A stretch of 64,000 bases of DNA from Neolentinus lepideus HHB14362 ss-1 (lineage: Eukaryota > Basidiomycota > Agaricomycetes > Gloeophyllales > Gloeophyllaceae). The stretch's first letter is position 1. The number at the start of each line of letters is the position of its first letter. Where the stretch lies: contig KV425558.1 of NCBI GenBank assembly GCA_001632425.1, positions 425,882 to 489,881 of the forward strand, given 5' to 3'. The notes under the pieces are model-generated. The model did not search any database. It was not told the DNA's origin and saw only the letters and a program-made list of their open reading frames with translations. A program made the position numbers and the translations under genes. Below are positions 10,582-22,723 of the stretch, one piece after another.

Positions 10582-13500
10582 ATGAACCCACCCCAACCCC
10601 CATCGGAGGCAACAGACATCTTTTCTATATCAGACCAGGTCCTGGCGGAGAAGTTTCAGTTTATCGAGGAGGTAGGTGCACGGCAGGCGTGAGACGGGTA
10701 GTTCGTATGTTGATACAAGGGACATACTGCAGATCGGGTTCGGCAACTGGGGGAGTGTGTGGTTATGTCGGCCGAAGGAGGACCCTTCGACGGAGGTGCA
10801 CGAGAGCCTACAGCATGCTAAGGTTGCGGTGAAGGTGGTCCATCGATCCAAAACGCCGACTACTGCCGCTCGTGTCAAATCCTTGTAAGGGCGCGTGATT
10901 GTCCCATAAACTTGATCGATGACGCGTGTTACAGATGGAACGAAATGAAGATCGTTCGGACACTGCGGGAGGACGGACATCCCGCTATCATCCCATTCTA
11001 TTCATTCATTATTACCCCCTCGTATGCCATGATCACAATGTGAGTTCTCGTGCATCCGAAACGGCTGTCTTCGCCTTTCGAACCGAGGCACGTTTTGCCT
11101 ATGTAGCGAGTCGGATCCGAGAACCGACTAGACTATTGCGCCGCCATTTCAATTGCGAGAAAATTATGGCTTGCTGATTAAACTCTCCCAGGGCATACCA
11201 CCCACGTCTGATCCCAGTTGAGGTACCCGAACAACACTCACGCGAATGGTTTCGCTTGCTTCTCTCCGGTGTGGAATTCCTGCACAGACGTGGCGTCGTC
11301 CATAACGACATCAAGTACGTGTGTTCCTCGTTCATGTGCTTTTCACGTGTACTGTATCTCGTCCTTGTTACTGACTACAACATCGGTAGACCCGCTAACA
11401 TTCTGCTCTCTAAGCAGAATGTGCCCATAATAGTGGACTTTGGCTTTGCCGAAAGATACGATCTCGAATCGTCCACAGCATTCCACAGCAACCTGGCGTA
11501 CGGCACACCTGAGGTACGCGTTGTCCCGAAATTCTTTACGTATTCTAATGTACCTTGCCCGGTAGTATCTCTCGCCTGAGCGGGCGCGCGGACTGCCTCA
11601 TGACACGCGGAAATCTGACATGTGGGCGCTTGGCGTCACGTTCTTCGAGGTCCTCGTAGGCAGGACACCCTTTGAGTACACCGAAGGCGAGCAGTTCGCT
11701 ACCAAGGTGGACTTGGAGAAGTACTGGGCAAGGACGGTACGTCTCAGGTATTTCATCCAAAACATCAATTGAGCGGCTTTTCGCGCACAGATGAAAGGCA
11801 AATGGGTTGGCGCATACAAGATGTCGAAGAGCATGGAGAGACTGCTGAAGAAGATGATTCTGCCTAACGCTGACCTGAGAATCACATCTTCGGAAGCGAT
11901 GGAAGACCCTTACTGGACTAAGGATCTCGAACTTCCAGCCTCCACACACAGTTCGTCGCGCTTCGTATCCACAGTCTTGTTTACTGCTCATCGCATCTGT
12001 ACAGAGAAGACCGTCAGCGGCCATACCCGCTCCCCGTCTCTCGCAGACATCATATCTCCGTTTTCTACGCGTGGCCGGTCAGTCAGTCGGGAGCACAGAC
12101 GCAAAAGCGCAAAAGGAGAGGGCATGGGGAACATCAAGCACCGATATCTCGAGTCTCCTCCAGGATTGGACGATGCCAAGCTCGCTAAGGTTCGGCGTGA
12201 GCTTGCACCCGCTCGCGCAGCTCAGCACAAGAGGTCGCGGTCGCAGTCTAAGCTGCGCGTTCTGAGAGGTAGACATGTTGACCGCTTCCGAGTTATCAAA
12301 ACTCAACTCAATATTGTTCATTCAGATCAATCACAATGTCAAGGTTCTTCTAAAGCCCGAGTGCCAACTATCACAATTGCGGCAGACCTCTCTCCGATCA
12401 AAGGTTCGCCGCCAGCAACACCCGCAGAGAAACCCATTTCGTCCAAGCAGACCGCTATGCGCAAGGAGAATGCCGTTCCTCGGAATTCTGGCACAACGCC
12501 TCCTGCTCGAAGACCGGCTGGTCCGCGTCCACCTCTGTCTCCCACTGGCGGCTTAGCTGTCAAGAGTGCATCATCGCTCAATCGTCAGGCCTCATCTGTA
12601 GGGGCGTTGCCTGATGAGAAGAAGGCTAAGGTGAAGGGTACACATCAGAAGTCGAACGGGGTTCTGAGGAATATAACCGACTTGGACCGGAATAATGAGA
12701 ACGTCAATAAATCTACTGCCAGCGCCGGCAAGGAAAGCGTGAAGGCCTTGCAAAGGGTGAAGGAGTGGGAACGGGAGAGGGAACGCCTGAGGGAGATTGA
12801 GAGGTTGAGAGATACGGAGATGGAAAGCGAGGCGGAGAACGTGGAACCTGAAAAACCGAAACCGAAGGAAGTAGTGAAGGAGAAGGTTAAGTTTGACACG
12901 GATGATGGATCGGAGAAGGAGAACAATGCTCAAATTTTGGTGTTGCCCAGCAAGCGGAAAGTGTCTGGCAGCACACGTTTTGCCTCTAGGAGTACAGGGG
13001 AAGTGTCGCCCATTGGTGAGAATGACATGTCTAACCTCATTCATGCCTTACTCATTCGTTTGGCGTGCAGACTGGGATAACAGTCCTACCAGTCCTACCA
13101 GTCCAGTGGCTGCTTTCAGTGGTCTCAAGCAGAACTTGAGGATGTCAATCGGTATGTGTATCATCCTTCTAAAGGTGAAGCTCCCAATTTATCGGCTCTC
13201 ACTAGACAAAACTGTGCAGTCGGCAAAGTCGTCGGTTCTGGCTCTCGGCAGGATGTCCACTCCAGCACTGACCTTGTCTGGGTCGGGCGACGGCGGCGAA
13301 GAGAGTGGATCCACCGGCAGTCGTGAATCCTGGGAGGAAGCAGTTATTCGTGACGCCAACTGCACGTTACCTGCGGTGCGTGAAGCATTCAAGAACGAAA
13401 GAGTGGGGGCGGACAACCAAGTGGACAGGATGACGATCTGGATGCGAAACGTAGAAAGTGCGTTAAATCTACGCAAGCAGAGATTTTTGAAATCTAAATT

Positions 13501-14625
13501 TCCCCGCAGAGGTCGTAGAAGAAACACGACACAACTTCGCCAGTACGCAAGTCCTGCCTCCGGTCCCTCTGGCTCCAGCAAGCAAACCCATCTCGAGAGC
13601 TACTTCTAGGTCAAGTCGTTTGCCACGCAAGGTGCTTCCAGCAAACAAGATCTTCGCCTTGGATGACCAAGAAGACGTAACCATGGACCGATCTTGGTCC
13701 TCAGGTGCTCCTTCCCGGCATTCTTCGCCAGTGAAAGCTGTTGTGGATCAGACTATATCGACTATCCCATCGGAGAAACCGAGCACGGCTGATGAGATCA
13801 AGGATGTCGAGGCCAAAAGTCCTCCTAGGCCACGTCGCAACACGGTTGCAACGCGTTCCCCCGAGCCGAAGTTTACCCTTGACCTTGATCAAGGATTGCC
13901 ATCCAAGCGCAAAGAGAAGTCTCGCTCGCACAATGACCTTTCGAGATCCATCAGTCCTATTGAGCAGCTGCAATTCGAGATCGATCAACGTGGGTGTCCT
14001 CTTTTATTAGGTCGGCGATCAAGTACTGACTTCCGCTGCAGGCATTATGCCGAGTCCGCCACTGCGGCTCTCAGCACTGCTGGACAGTAGCTTGTTCGTA
14101 GCGAGTCCCAGTAGCCCGAAACCAGAGGATGCTGTCGTGCCGACTATCACATTAACCCCGACACGATGTGAAGAGCCAGATGACCTCGCTGCATCACCTT
14201 TCCATGTCGAGCCATACCCTACTCGCCAGCAGTCCCTTAGCGCCGAGGCTCCTGTCGACAGTCCCACCAGGCGTCACGTCGAGGGTGTTTACGACCGCTT
14301 TCTCATGGCTACCTCGGGCGTCAAGAGAGTCGGTAAAGGCTATCAGTCAGACAACAACCGACCCCTAGGCAACATCGCGATTCGCCAGACTACTGTGCCT
14401 AAGCGAGACAACTCTGGCTTCCTGACCTCGCGCCGCCCTCTGCCCCCGCCGGTGTCTAGTGATGATCTCCGAAGGGCAGCATCGGCGGACGAGCTGGGCT
14501 TCGTGGATCGTAGACCTAGATCGTCGGGGGAAGATGAGGGTAAGAATACTGTCCGCCTGATGGGCGCCATCAAGGCTATTGTGACGGGCAAGCAGACTTC
14601 TCGACGTGCTTCGAGGTTACTGTGA
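10582..14625 (+). CDS. large serine/threonine protein kinase with a long disordered C-terminal region
   Basis: The catalytic domain lies at the N-terminus. Exon 1 (10582-10671) begins MNPPQPPSEATDIFSI. The Gly-rich loop GFGNWGSVWLC is at about 10737-10770 and the ATP-anchoring Lys is in KVAVKVVHRS. The catalytic loop reads VVHNDIKPANILL (about 11285-11410) and the metal-binding motif VDFGFAERYD (about 11440). YGTPEYLSPERA and SDMWALGVTFFEVLVGRTPF follow. The HRD arginine is Asn here, making it a non-RD kinase, but the Asp, Lys and Asn needed for catalysis are kept. After subdomain XI (about 11920) come some 700 Ser/Pro/Arg-rich residues. They include a charged coiled-coil segment, WERERERLREIERLRDTE (about 12765-12830). 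The protein ends TSRRASRLL. The exact subfamily is not clear; it is CAMK-like in layout. It converges on the minus-strand gene ending at 15012. Confidence 0.85.
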
Positions 14626-15011
14626 TTTCCACTTTGCGTTTTTGGTTTCTCTTTGCATCTTCTAGGACACTCTCACCGCCGTTCCCTCCCTTGCACGACT
14701 ATCCTATTGAACTTCACCTCATTTTCACCTGCTTACATCTTATATATTGCTCTCATCGTCGTTGTTCACTTGTTTCGCTATCGCTCTGCTGTCTATTTAC
14801 TTGTTCGCACCTTTGTCCTGCTATCACGATCTATCCCGCACGGTTTATTAACGTCCTTACGCTGTCCTGTTGACTCGTGCCTTATCCGCCTTACGTTTGA
14901 TTTACGCTTTGACGCTTTTACGATGCTGCGCATGTACTATAACGCGATTATGCTGATGATCGATTCTGCATTTGCAGCTGAAGGATTTTCGGAAAATAAT
15001 GTGTGTTTTCA
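14626..15011. other. convergent 3' flanks between kinase and SAC3-like genes
   Basis: 386 bases of pyrimidine-rich, non-coding sequence between two stop codons on opposite strands. It presumably carries both 3' untranslated regions. No gene was seen. Confidence 0.6.
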
Positions 15012-16311
15012 TTACTTTGGTTTCACTAGGATCCATCTATTGTCAGTCCCTTCCTTCTTCCTGACATCCCCATCCTTCTCTCTCCCCTCAAGCCACGTTC
15101 CTACATTGGGATCACGAGTCTCATCAGCGCTTCGCAAGTTCAAGACAAGGGTCTTCTCTAGCCATTGAGAAGTATCGTATTCGGGCTGGCACCATAATTC
15201 TCGATAGGCAGTACGAAGGATAAGCCAGATTCGCGTGCGAGCTTTCGTTTGCAAGACACCCACAAGGGCCAGAGTGGCCTCGTCTGCGAGTTTGGGATCC
15301 ACATGTCGCATGGAGCACCTTGCAGATGAGACGGAGGGTGGCGGACTCTCGTGTGTTGCATCGCTTCCTGAAGTTACATCGTGTATGACGGAGGGTCGAG
15401 TAAGTATTTCAAGCTTCACGTAATTGTTCATGCGTAGCGCAGAGGCAAGACCTGATATCCATTTATATGCTTGTGAACCGCGAGTAAGAAACAAGGATGG
15501 TATGGTCGACAAATGGCGGTGGAACGTGGTTTGTGAAGGGTATCCAGCAACGAGATGATGCAGCAAGGATATGAGTGTAATTGAGATTCTCCCAGATTGT
15601 CTGAGCGATGCCGACGAGGATGCATAGTACAAGCTAGGGAGCAGGTATGATAGCGTAGTCGTAGCTTGCAACGGCGTGTTGAATAGAGTGGCAAGAACGA
15701 GGGAGGTTTCGTAAACTGCTCTTGCGGTCAGTGTCACTGCTGAGTTCATTCAAACGGCCAAAGCTAACCTTCCAATGCGAAGTCATCCTTCCTATGGGAT
15801 GAAGAGATACCCTCTCTGAGTTTGCCTAGTACAAGATAGTGTGAGCTGGAGGTCCATCCATGGCTAGGATATACTTACGGAAGAAAATCAATATATTCTG
15901 TTCCACCTCGATCCTCTGAGTTGACTGAATAGGTTCACTGGACAAAGGAAATCTCTGCAGGTAGCCCTCTAGCTTGAGAAGGACATGAGTTTCATTGTAT
16001 CTTCAGATTTTGCATTCTCTTACCTTGCCTTGAATGAATTCCCGATATTCTTCTTGGACCTTTGAGTCCTTCAATCTATATATCTAAGTGCCGTCAAGAC
16101 CTTCGTGCACCAGGCTGCTTGCTTTGTGGACTCACGTATCGCCATCCTTCTCCAGCCCACTACTCCGGCTGGGAGAAGCAATCAGGTTCATGTTTATCTC
16201 CGTGTGTCCATCTTGTTGTCCTCTGCCGCGTCCTCTCCAAGATACAAAAGGTCTAGGTGCAGGGGATGTGCCTCTTCCGCCGCGCTGCCAAGGTCCCCTC
16301 GTTCTTGACAT
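15012..16311 (-). CDS. helical repeat protein, tentatively SAC3/GANP (PCI-type) family
   Basis: At least five exons on the minus strand. The ATG at 16311 gives an Arg/Gly-rich N-terminus (MSRTRGPWQRGGRGTS ... WRGRGRGQQDG). Next come LKDSKVQEEYREFIQGK (about 16085-16025) and LEGYLQRFPLSSEPIQST ... RIEVEQNILIFFR (about 15980-15890). Then KLREGISSSHRKDDFALE (about 15835-15775). The long last exon is 15740-15012 and ends DNRWILVKPK. The last exon is strongly alpha-helical, with LISLLHHLVAGYPSQTTFHR and ALRMNNYVKLEILTRP. The latter recalls the SAC3/GANP block in which a helix ending NYVKF precedes the winged-helix part. SAC3 proteins serve mRNA export or proteasome and splicing complexes, and RGG-type termini fit RNA binding. 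The family call is tentative; existence of the gene is well supported. Confidence 0.55.
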
Positions 16312-16593
16312 ATGAAATGCGGTACTTGAAGAATCGACCAGGTTCTAGCATAGGCAGGAAAGGCAGTCGGTCAATGCTTCTCGTGGCTGGACAAATACGG
16401 TTGTTCTGGGCAAGTTCTGGGTCAGTATTGCGACGAGCCCGCCAGATATGGATGGTGGTGGTCAAGATGTTCCGTGGATCCCGAACTGCGGTCCTTCGTC
16501 CTACTCTGCGAGCACGGCATCTCAGGTGCTTGTATATTATAGACCAGCTATAAGCCCTAGAACTCGGCTGTGCTAGAGGGGCTGTGGATCAGT
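16312..16593. promoter_or_regulatory. bidirectional promoter between SAC3-like and DUF3605 genes
   Basis: 282 bases separate the divergent ATGs at 16311 (minus) and 16594 (plus), so both genes must start transcription within it. No sharp TATA box is visible. Confidence 0.5.
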
Positions 16594-17715
16594 ATGCCCG
16601 ACAACGGAACGATCCAAGGTCTTTCGGACAAGACAGTGCCTCTCGGCAGCGGACCACCAACGAGAGAAGAGCTACTGGTGTATTATCCAGCCAAGTTTAC
16701 ATGGCATCAGCTCAAGACGTTTGTAAATTCAGGGTGCGTATCTATGCGTCAATTGTAGATACATGCACCTGATGACGATGACGAAGAGACTTGGGTCTGC
16801 TTAAGAGAGACAAGAAGCTGCAGCAGAGATACGATGTTTGGGCAAAAGGCATCAGGGCGGAATACGGTGGCATGGGTAAGTATTAACAACAACCATCCGA
16901 ATGATATAGCACTAAATTCCCCCATTTATGTGCAGTGAACTATTTGATGTACAAGCGGTTGCGATGGGGAAAGCCAGATAGCCAGTCTCGATTCACCTCC
17001 GCATTGGACGATGGAACCACGAACAAAGCGGTAATGAATGGCGAGTCAGTGACATTCAATCCCCAGAGCCCACCATCCCTACCACCCCTGCCCGATAATG
17101 CCCCTGCCTACTTTACAGCAGATACCCCTCCGGAATTGATCAGCATCATCCTAAATGACTGGCCGTACTCAGGTAAATACGCTAGTTTAGGGGTTATCGT
17201 GGCAATGCCCTGACGATGCCCGTTAGTCCCTCCCGAGATTGAACACACCCTCGTATGGACCCGTATCCCTATTTTCCACCCCACCATCGTTCCCTCATCT
17301 GTCGAAGCCCGTGTGCATCAAGACGGACTGTGGGGCTTCACCGGAACGCCAAAGGACTCTCCGCCCCCTTCGCCATCCACGCTGCCACAGTGCTTGCCTG
17401 CATTACAAGAGTGGGGAGTTACCCTGGACAAAATGGTACGGTCGCCGAAGGGCACGGATGAGGAGGAAGTACTGGTTCGAAAATCAGGAGCGGAAGTCAA
17501 TGAGTTCGTGAAGAGGCGATGGAGTGAGAGGGAATGGGAGACTGCCTGGTTTGTTAACCCACCGGTGCGTGTTCGCTATCTCGAACGTATGTGTGCCCTT
17601 GACGTCTGTACTAAGACCTCTTATACAGAGGCTTCAAAGCGTACCTGGCTTGGCGCATATCCACGTCTTCGCGAGACACAAGTCGCCAGAAGAAATTGCA
17701 ACGGGGGAGTATTGA
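16594..17715 (+). CDS. DUF3605 family protein
   Basis: DUF3605 is a fungal family of unknown function. Exon 1 starts MPDNGTIQGLSDKTVPLG and ends TWHQLKTFVNSG (about 16734). Exon 2 (about 16786-16875) encodes LGLLKRDKKLQQRYDVWAKG. Exon 3 (about 16936-17172) contains YKRLRWGKP and ends at LNDWPYS. Exon 4 continues VPPEIEHTLVWTRIPIF, so the conserved core NDWPY followed by an acidic residue, H and VVWTR-like sequence is rebuilt across the intron at about 17173-17226. The C-terminal block WFVNP, then LQSVPGLAHIHVFARH, is split by an intron at about 17562-17629. The end is EEIATGEY at TGA 17713-17715. Those two blocks are the hallmark of the family. No membrane segment is visible. The frame is intact. 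It is convergent with the minus-strand gene ending at 17880. Confidence 0.85.
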
Positions 17716-17879
17716 ATATATAAGGTATAATCATGCAACCTAGAAACATTTGTAGAATCTTGCAGGGATAATAGATCTAGAATCACTATTGACGTGAAAG
17801 GTTACTGATTGAGCGTGATTACAGGCAAAGCTCGAATTCAGTCCAGTGCGTCATCTACTAAGCACATCATATGTTATAG

Positions 17880-19230
17880 CTACATCTCCCGACGGCCCTT
17901 CGGATGAGTTTTGTACAGGTCCTCGTGCTTCATCTTCCCAATCTTCCCCTCGGGATCAAAAGTGTCGGCGTCTTTCGAGGTGATTGTGACCCAATGTGTC
18001 AAGACTTGATCTGTAAGTTTCGGTACAACTTCAACGTTCTTGCTGACTACAGCTTCTATTCCATTGGCCGAGATCTTCTGATTCTCATGAGAGTGCGAGG
18101 CGACTGTGCATAGCGGTGCGTCTCGATAGATGATCTCTTGCCTGCCAGGTGGTATTGAAAGAAACCACGAAATTGCTCCGACGAACATTTGGCCGAACCA
18201 CTTGTTCCAGGTTGTTGCTGGAGGCGATGGCTTCAAGTAGGCAGTTTTTTCATAACCCGTCGTTACTAATTCGTAAGCGCCTGAGCGTTCTGGGAAAAGC
18301 CCCTCGTTGAGGAAGACCCAGCTGGTACCGGTCTTTTCTAGCCACCACTCGCCCTCCTTGGGCGCGCCCGCAGCTGGGACCAGAGTCACAACTGCATCGG
18401 GAGGCTGGGTGGATAAATGGCCTGAACTAGGCACCGACGCTATATTCTTGCAGATGCGGATTGCCAGAAATTTGACGCCCTCCGTCTCTAGCGGGAACTC
18501 CAGGTAACGAATCTCGCCCATTTCGCCATCGGGGATGGGATTCCCATGTGCGTCCAATCACGTACGGCCCCATCTTGTCCGCTAAAAATGATCAGTTGTA
18601 TCTCTCGGAGCTATGGGAAAGACATTTACATTCGGCGGCCGATGTTTTATCCACGACGACCGCAGACTCCTTGTCGACGCGATGCAGGAATTCGTTAACA
18701 GATTGCCTGTCCTTTCCAAGACGTCTTTTCCGTATTTTGCCTGCCCGCTCTCGTCATTCACCGCATATGTCGTGGTGAATGCGATGACTGCATCTTCACC
18801 GGTAAGCCTCTTAATTTTCTGCGCGAGGTCCATGAGTTTCTTGATGATATCCTCCTTCCATTCGTATTCGATAGTGTCGGAGGCTTTCCAAGTGACTCCT
18901 GGGTCATCGTAGCCTGCGTACGCTATTCCACAAGCAGCATTTTCTGGATAGGACCAGATGGTAAGGCGATTAGACACCGAAGCTGGGTACGCCTTCATGA
19001 TCATTTCGTCGCTGAAGTGCTTGTCAAACTCTTTGAGAAGCTGGTCTTTGGTGTTGGGATGCAAGATTCCTGGCATTGAGATGTTACGAACTGTGGTGTA
19101 GTTTGCAGACACGGCATTCCAGCCTCTGTGGGATAAAAAGATGTGTTTGCATCCATGCCTGATACTGGTATAACAGCCAAGGTACGCACGCACTGCCATA
19201 TCTTGCCATAGACTTCATACTGCTGAGCAT
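17880..19230 (-). CDS. unrecognised protein, reading frame possibly broken
   Basis: A start at 19230 (MLSSMKSMARYGSA) joins, across an intron beginning GTGCGTACC, to GWNAVSANYTTVRNISMPG. The frame then runs through FDKHFSDEMIMKAYPASVSN and DTIEYEWKEDIIKKLMDLAQ. A second long block (18557-17880) contains GNPIPDGEMGEIRYLEFPLE, GEWWLEKTGTSWVFLNEGLF and a C-terminus ending HPKGRREM. The two blocks do not join cleanly. Near 18715 the more natural sequence (SVNEFLHRVDKESAVVVDK) lies one frame away. Near 18560 the downstream block is preceded directly by an in-frame TGA. Either unusual splicing, sequencing error or real decay could explain this. No known domain was recognised. Confidence 0.55.
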
Positions 19231-19270
19231 GATGGACAACTTAAGCAAGTGGAAGGTCTTCTGTGCCTGG

Positions 19271-19277
19271 CTTTATA
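19271..19277 (-). promoter_or_regulatory. TATA box candidate for the gene starting at 19230
   Basis: TATAAAG on the minus strand, about 41 bases before the proposed ATG at 19230. It lies inside the 144-base gap shared with the divergent gene at 19375. Confidence 0.35.
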
Positions 19278-19374
19278 CTTGGTTTATGGTCAAGGCACGA
19301 GGCGTGCCTGAGCATGGGCACTGGTTTCACCTAACCGAACCTTTGACCGCCTGCCTTCCTTCCACCACCAACAA

Positions 19375-20519
19375 TGGCTGTCCCTCATGACCTCTTCGCT
19401 GGTATAGCGGCGGCCGGAGACAGCTGGACATTCGATTGTAGCATGATCGCTGATTCTCGAACCACGCCAACACTCGCGAGACAAGTGACACAGATCATGG
19501 GCGGACCTGATGCCAGGACATTGCCAGTTAGCATCACCTGCACGACGACTGCTGCACAGGCGTCATATCAAGATTATCAGGACGCGAACAAAGCGAATGA
19601 TGTCTTCCTTGTTGGTGAGTGACCAGCAACATTTGACGGGAAAGGTCTGACAGACAATTGTCAGGGTTTCATCTCTCGTTCAATTCGTACTCCCCAAAGC
19701 AGGCCATCCACGAAGCCCTTCGTCATTTCGCAATCTGCGTCCGGGTTCTCAATGATAACAATAAAACCGAGGGTCCGACCAAGGACGGTGATGGCAAGAG
19801 CCTAGTCCAGGACCTCGGAGACGGCCTAGACGCGAAAGTACATGCAGAAAAGTATGAGCCATCTACTCCGGCAGACGTACCCGAACACCCGAACGCCTTC
19901 TGGGTGTCCACGTCCCCTCAATCTGCAGGAGACGCCACTTCCTTGACAACATCTAACAGCTTCAATCTTGGACTCAACGTCGGCTTTTTTGGGGGGACGC
20001 CAATTGGAGTTAGGCATGGCAATGAATTAGATTGTTGGAGCACAGTTCATCAGTATTTCTAGGCATTGACGGTGGATTCAGCATATCGAATTCGAAGACA
20101 ATCTCAGTAGCACCAGTCGAGATAAAGAACATGAGTACGCCGAAGCGACTTGATATCCGTTTCAAACACCAAACAGAATATGGCTGCAAGAGCACCTTTC
20201 AGCCATACGTGGAGGGCATCTTCCAGATGGAGGATGACAAGGAGAGCGAACGCAGCGACACGGCAGGTATACCTGGGCGCGAGGTGTCGGTAGAACTAAC
20301 CCCTTGTGTCCTTCCAGAAGAGTTTGTCCAGTTAGCGGGGGAGCAGAGGAAACGGTGGGAACACGTGCCTCAGTACCAAAGAGTCTTTCGGCTGCGCTTG
20401 CCGCCAGTGCCTGTCATCTTCCAAGGTACGCTGTCATGAAGCAGGTAGTGCGTTACGTATGCTCTAACCATATCTTCTACTCAGTGAGAAAAGAAAGTCT
20501 CGCGAAACCGAAACAATAG
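19375..20519 (+). CDS. unrecognised protein, divergent partner of the 19230 gene
   Basis: Starts MAVPHDLFAGIAAAGDSW. Exon 1 ends at DVFLVG (about 19613). Exon 2 begins FHLSFNSYSPKQAIHEALRH and runs through a region ending NLGLNVGFFGGTPIG (about 20010). A further exon has LGIDGGFSISNSKTISVAPV, IRFKHQTEYGCKSTFQPYVE and QRVFRLRLPPVPVIFQ. A short last exon gives VRKESLAKPKQ and TAG at 20517-20519. There is no signal peptide or transmembrane helix. The Gly/Ser-rich beta-like section (about 19930-20150) suggests a beta-sheet domain. The junction after GGTPIG does not keep frame with any ordinary GT-AG intron I could find. It lies beside T6 and G6 runs at 19984-19996, so a homopolymer error is possible. 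Function unknown. Confidence 0.55.
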
Positions 20520-20768
20520 ACCTAGACAGGAATGTAACGGCGGGCCAGTATCTTATGCGGTCGATGTTTCTCACTAGTGAACGACATCGGTCGTATCCAG
20601 GTACTAGTAGAAGCTGACTCGTACATCCGTGCGCAGGCTCACGGTAGTATGCAACTTTGTCATGGAGTGCCGTAAAGTGTACAAGGCCAGGAAGTTCGCA
20701 GAATACAATTGTTATGACCTAGACTTCGAATCATAGTAATATTTTGTATGGTAGGTTCAGCATGTACG

Positions 20769-22411
20769 TCAATACCACCAGAACGAGGATCTCTGAACTT
20801 CAGTTTCTACCCGCCTTCCATTGCCAAACAGCTCCCATAGTTTGTCGTGCGCACGCTGGTCATCCGTCCTCCTCTTGAAATAGATGTAGGCATGGTCGAG
20901 GGCATCAACGAGGGGAGGTCGGACCAACGCCTGCTCTTGTTTGCCTGAGTCTGGTTCCGCGAAGGCGACATGCGACCTCGCCTGGAAGAATATAGCAGCC
21001 AAATTCTTCGCATATGTTGAGCAACCTATCAGTGATAGCGTCTGCAGTCTCGGAATAAGCTCGTATCCCTCATCAGGACAGCTGAGGACCTGAAGAACGC
21101 CGTCGGCGCTGAACCCGTGCGAGTACTTGTACTCTACGACAGTGAGCTTGCGAAGGAGAGGCAGGAGCTTGAAACACCTATGCCACTCGTTGGCGGTCAC
21201 GCATATACCGGAGACAACGAGAGTCTGCAAAATGCAATGCGAGCGGACTACCATATCGACGAATTTCGAGATCTGGAACCGCGAGACAGAAGTTTGGTGG
21301 ATGCCTTCTCGACGCCTATTCAGACTGAACTCGATTTTCGCCGTATGCAGAGCGGGTAATGTCATAAATTCAAAGGGGACATCGCAGGGATTATCGCCGC
21401 CAATGATAAGCTCGTTTAAGCCCTCATGGGTGATGTGCGGGCCTTGACAGGGTTCTCGCATTGAAAAGACCAGGATATGCATACACGCCAGTTGAGGACA
21501 CTGTCGGAGGAGGAGTATCATACAATCTGCAGTAACCATGGCGCAAAGACGGAACTCGGTTATCTGGGTCCACGCGACGCGAATTGGGACAAATCTGGGC
21601 GGGAAAATGACGATAGCCTTGAATGACTCCAGAAGGGGCGCGCAAGTCTTAACATCGAGATCACCTTCGAACGCCTGACGGGAGTAAGCAGTGTGAATCG
21701 CGAGTCGTCTGAGCCGGGGGTATATGCGTCCGTGGGAGAATAGTTCGTGTAGGGAAGACCCATGGAACTTTTGTAGATAGAGATCTTCCAAGCGGTGCGT
21801 GAAAGACTGGATGACAGGAAGGTAAGCAGCGGCCTTGCCTCGGGAGTTTGTGATCTTGACCGAGAGAGAGCACTGTCCAGAACGTCCAAGCCAAGTCTGC
21901 ACAGCTTGGGTATTAGGCCAGTTGGCGCCAAGTCCTTGAGAAGAGTCGCCACCCAGCGTAATAGACGCCCAGAGGTTAGGAGTCGACAAGGCAACATCAC
22001 GCCAGAGCCGACAGACTTGAGCCACGAGAAGTGGGGAGGAATCCTTGCGCATACAGACGTATTCTCCAGCAGGCAGGGTGAACCAGAATACTTTACACAA
22101 GAGTTCTAGAGGCAGATTCCATATCGGGGACGATAGAGAATTGCAGGCTTCTACAGGGACTAGAGAAGATTGGTGTCGATGGGAATGAGACAGAGACTCT
22201 GACAGAAGATCTTCCTGGTCCCATGTATTGCTTATTATCATCTGCGCTTCTTCCGCAAACCACTGAAGCTTGTGCGCGTCATCGGGTAGAATGCAGCCTC
22301 GACGACGAGAGACAATTTCATCGAGTCCTAAACGTGAAGCAGATCATCAGGTGCCGTGCCAAACAAGGTTGGTGGTGTTGAATATTTACCTCCTGCTGGG
22401 TAGCGTACCAT
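20769..22411 (-). CDS. F-box protein
   Basis: Two exons. A 22-nt exon (22411-22390) codes MVRYPAG. A 62-bp intron (22389-22328) follows, and then one long exon to the stop at 20769. The total is about 520 residues. After a short helical lead (LDEIVSRRRGCILP) the F-box reads WNLPLELLCKVFWFTLP and continues VCRLWRDVALSTPNLWASI, which is the standard basidiomycete F-box pattern. The rest holds irregular Leu-rich segments such as RRLAIHTAYS, LEDLYLQKF and LRKLTVVEYKYS, consistent with degenerate leucine-rich repeats used for substrate choice. Such proteins dock on SKP1 in SCF ubiquitin ligases. The family is greatly expanded in mushroom genomes and individual targets are mostly unknown. It is convergent with the gene ending at 20519 and divergent from the coenzyme A gene. 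Confidence 0.85.
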
Positions 22412-22723
22412 GAAGAACGCGAGAAGCCTCTTTGTTAAAGATCGTATTTAAAGAGCGGCGTGAGAATGAAAGTAAGGTTGGATTTATGTACAAAACGGTC
22501 TTGATGGATTTCGCGGAGAGATCGCTAGGAGATGAGCGGAGGAACGGAACGACCACAAAATCAATCTCCGCTTCTAACGCGTGCATCACGTGTAGTACGA
22601 CACGTGATAACATCATGAACGCGCTGTGGCTTTGAAAGTACTGAAGCTAACCTCATTACTTCGGTCAGCATGACCGATGCGTTAAGCTTACAGTTCCGGG
22701 ATACTTGAATCTACCCTCCTGAA

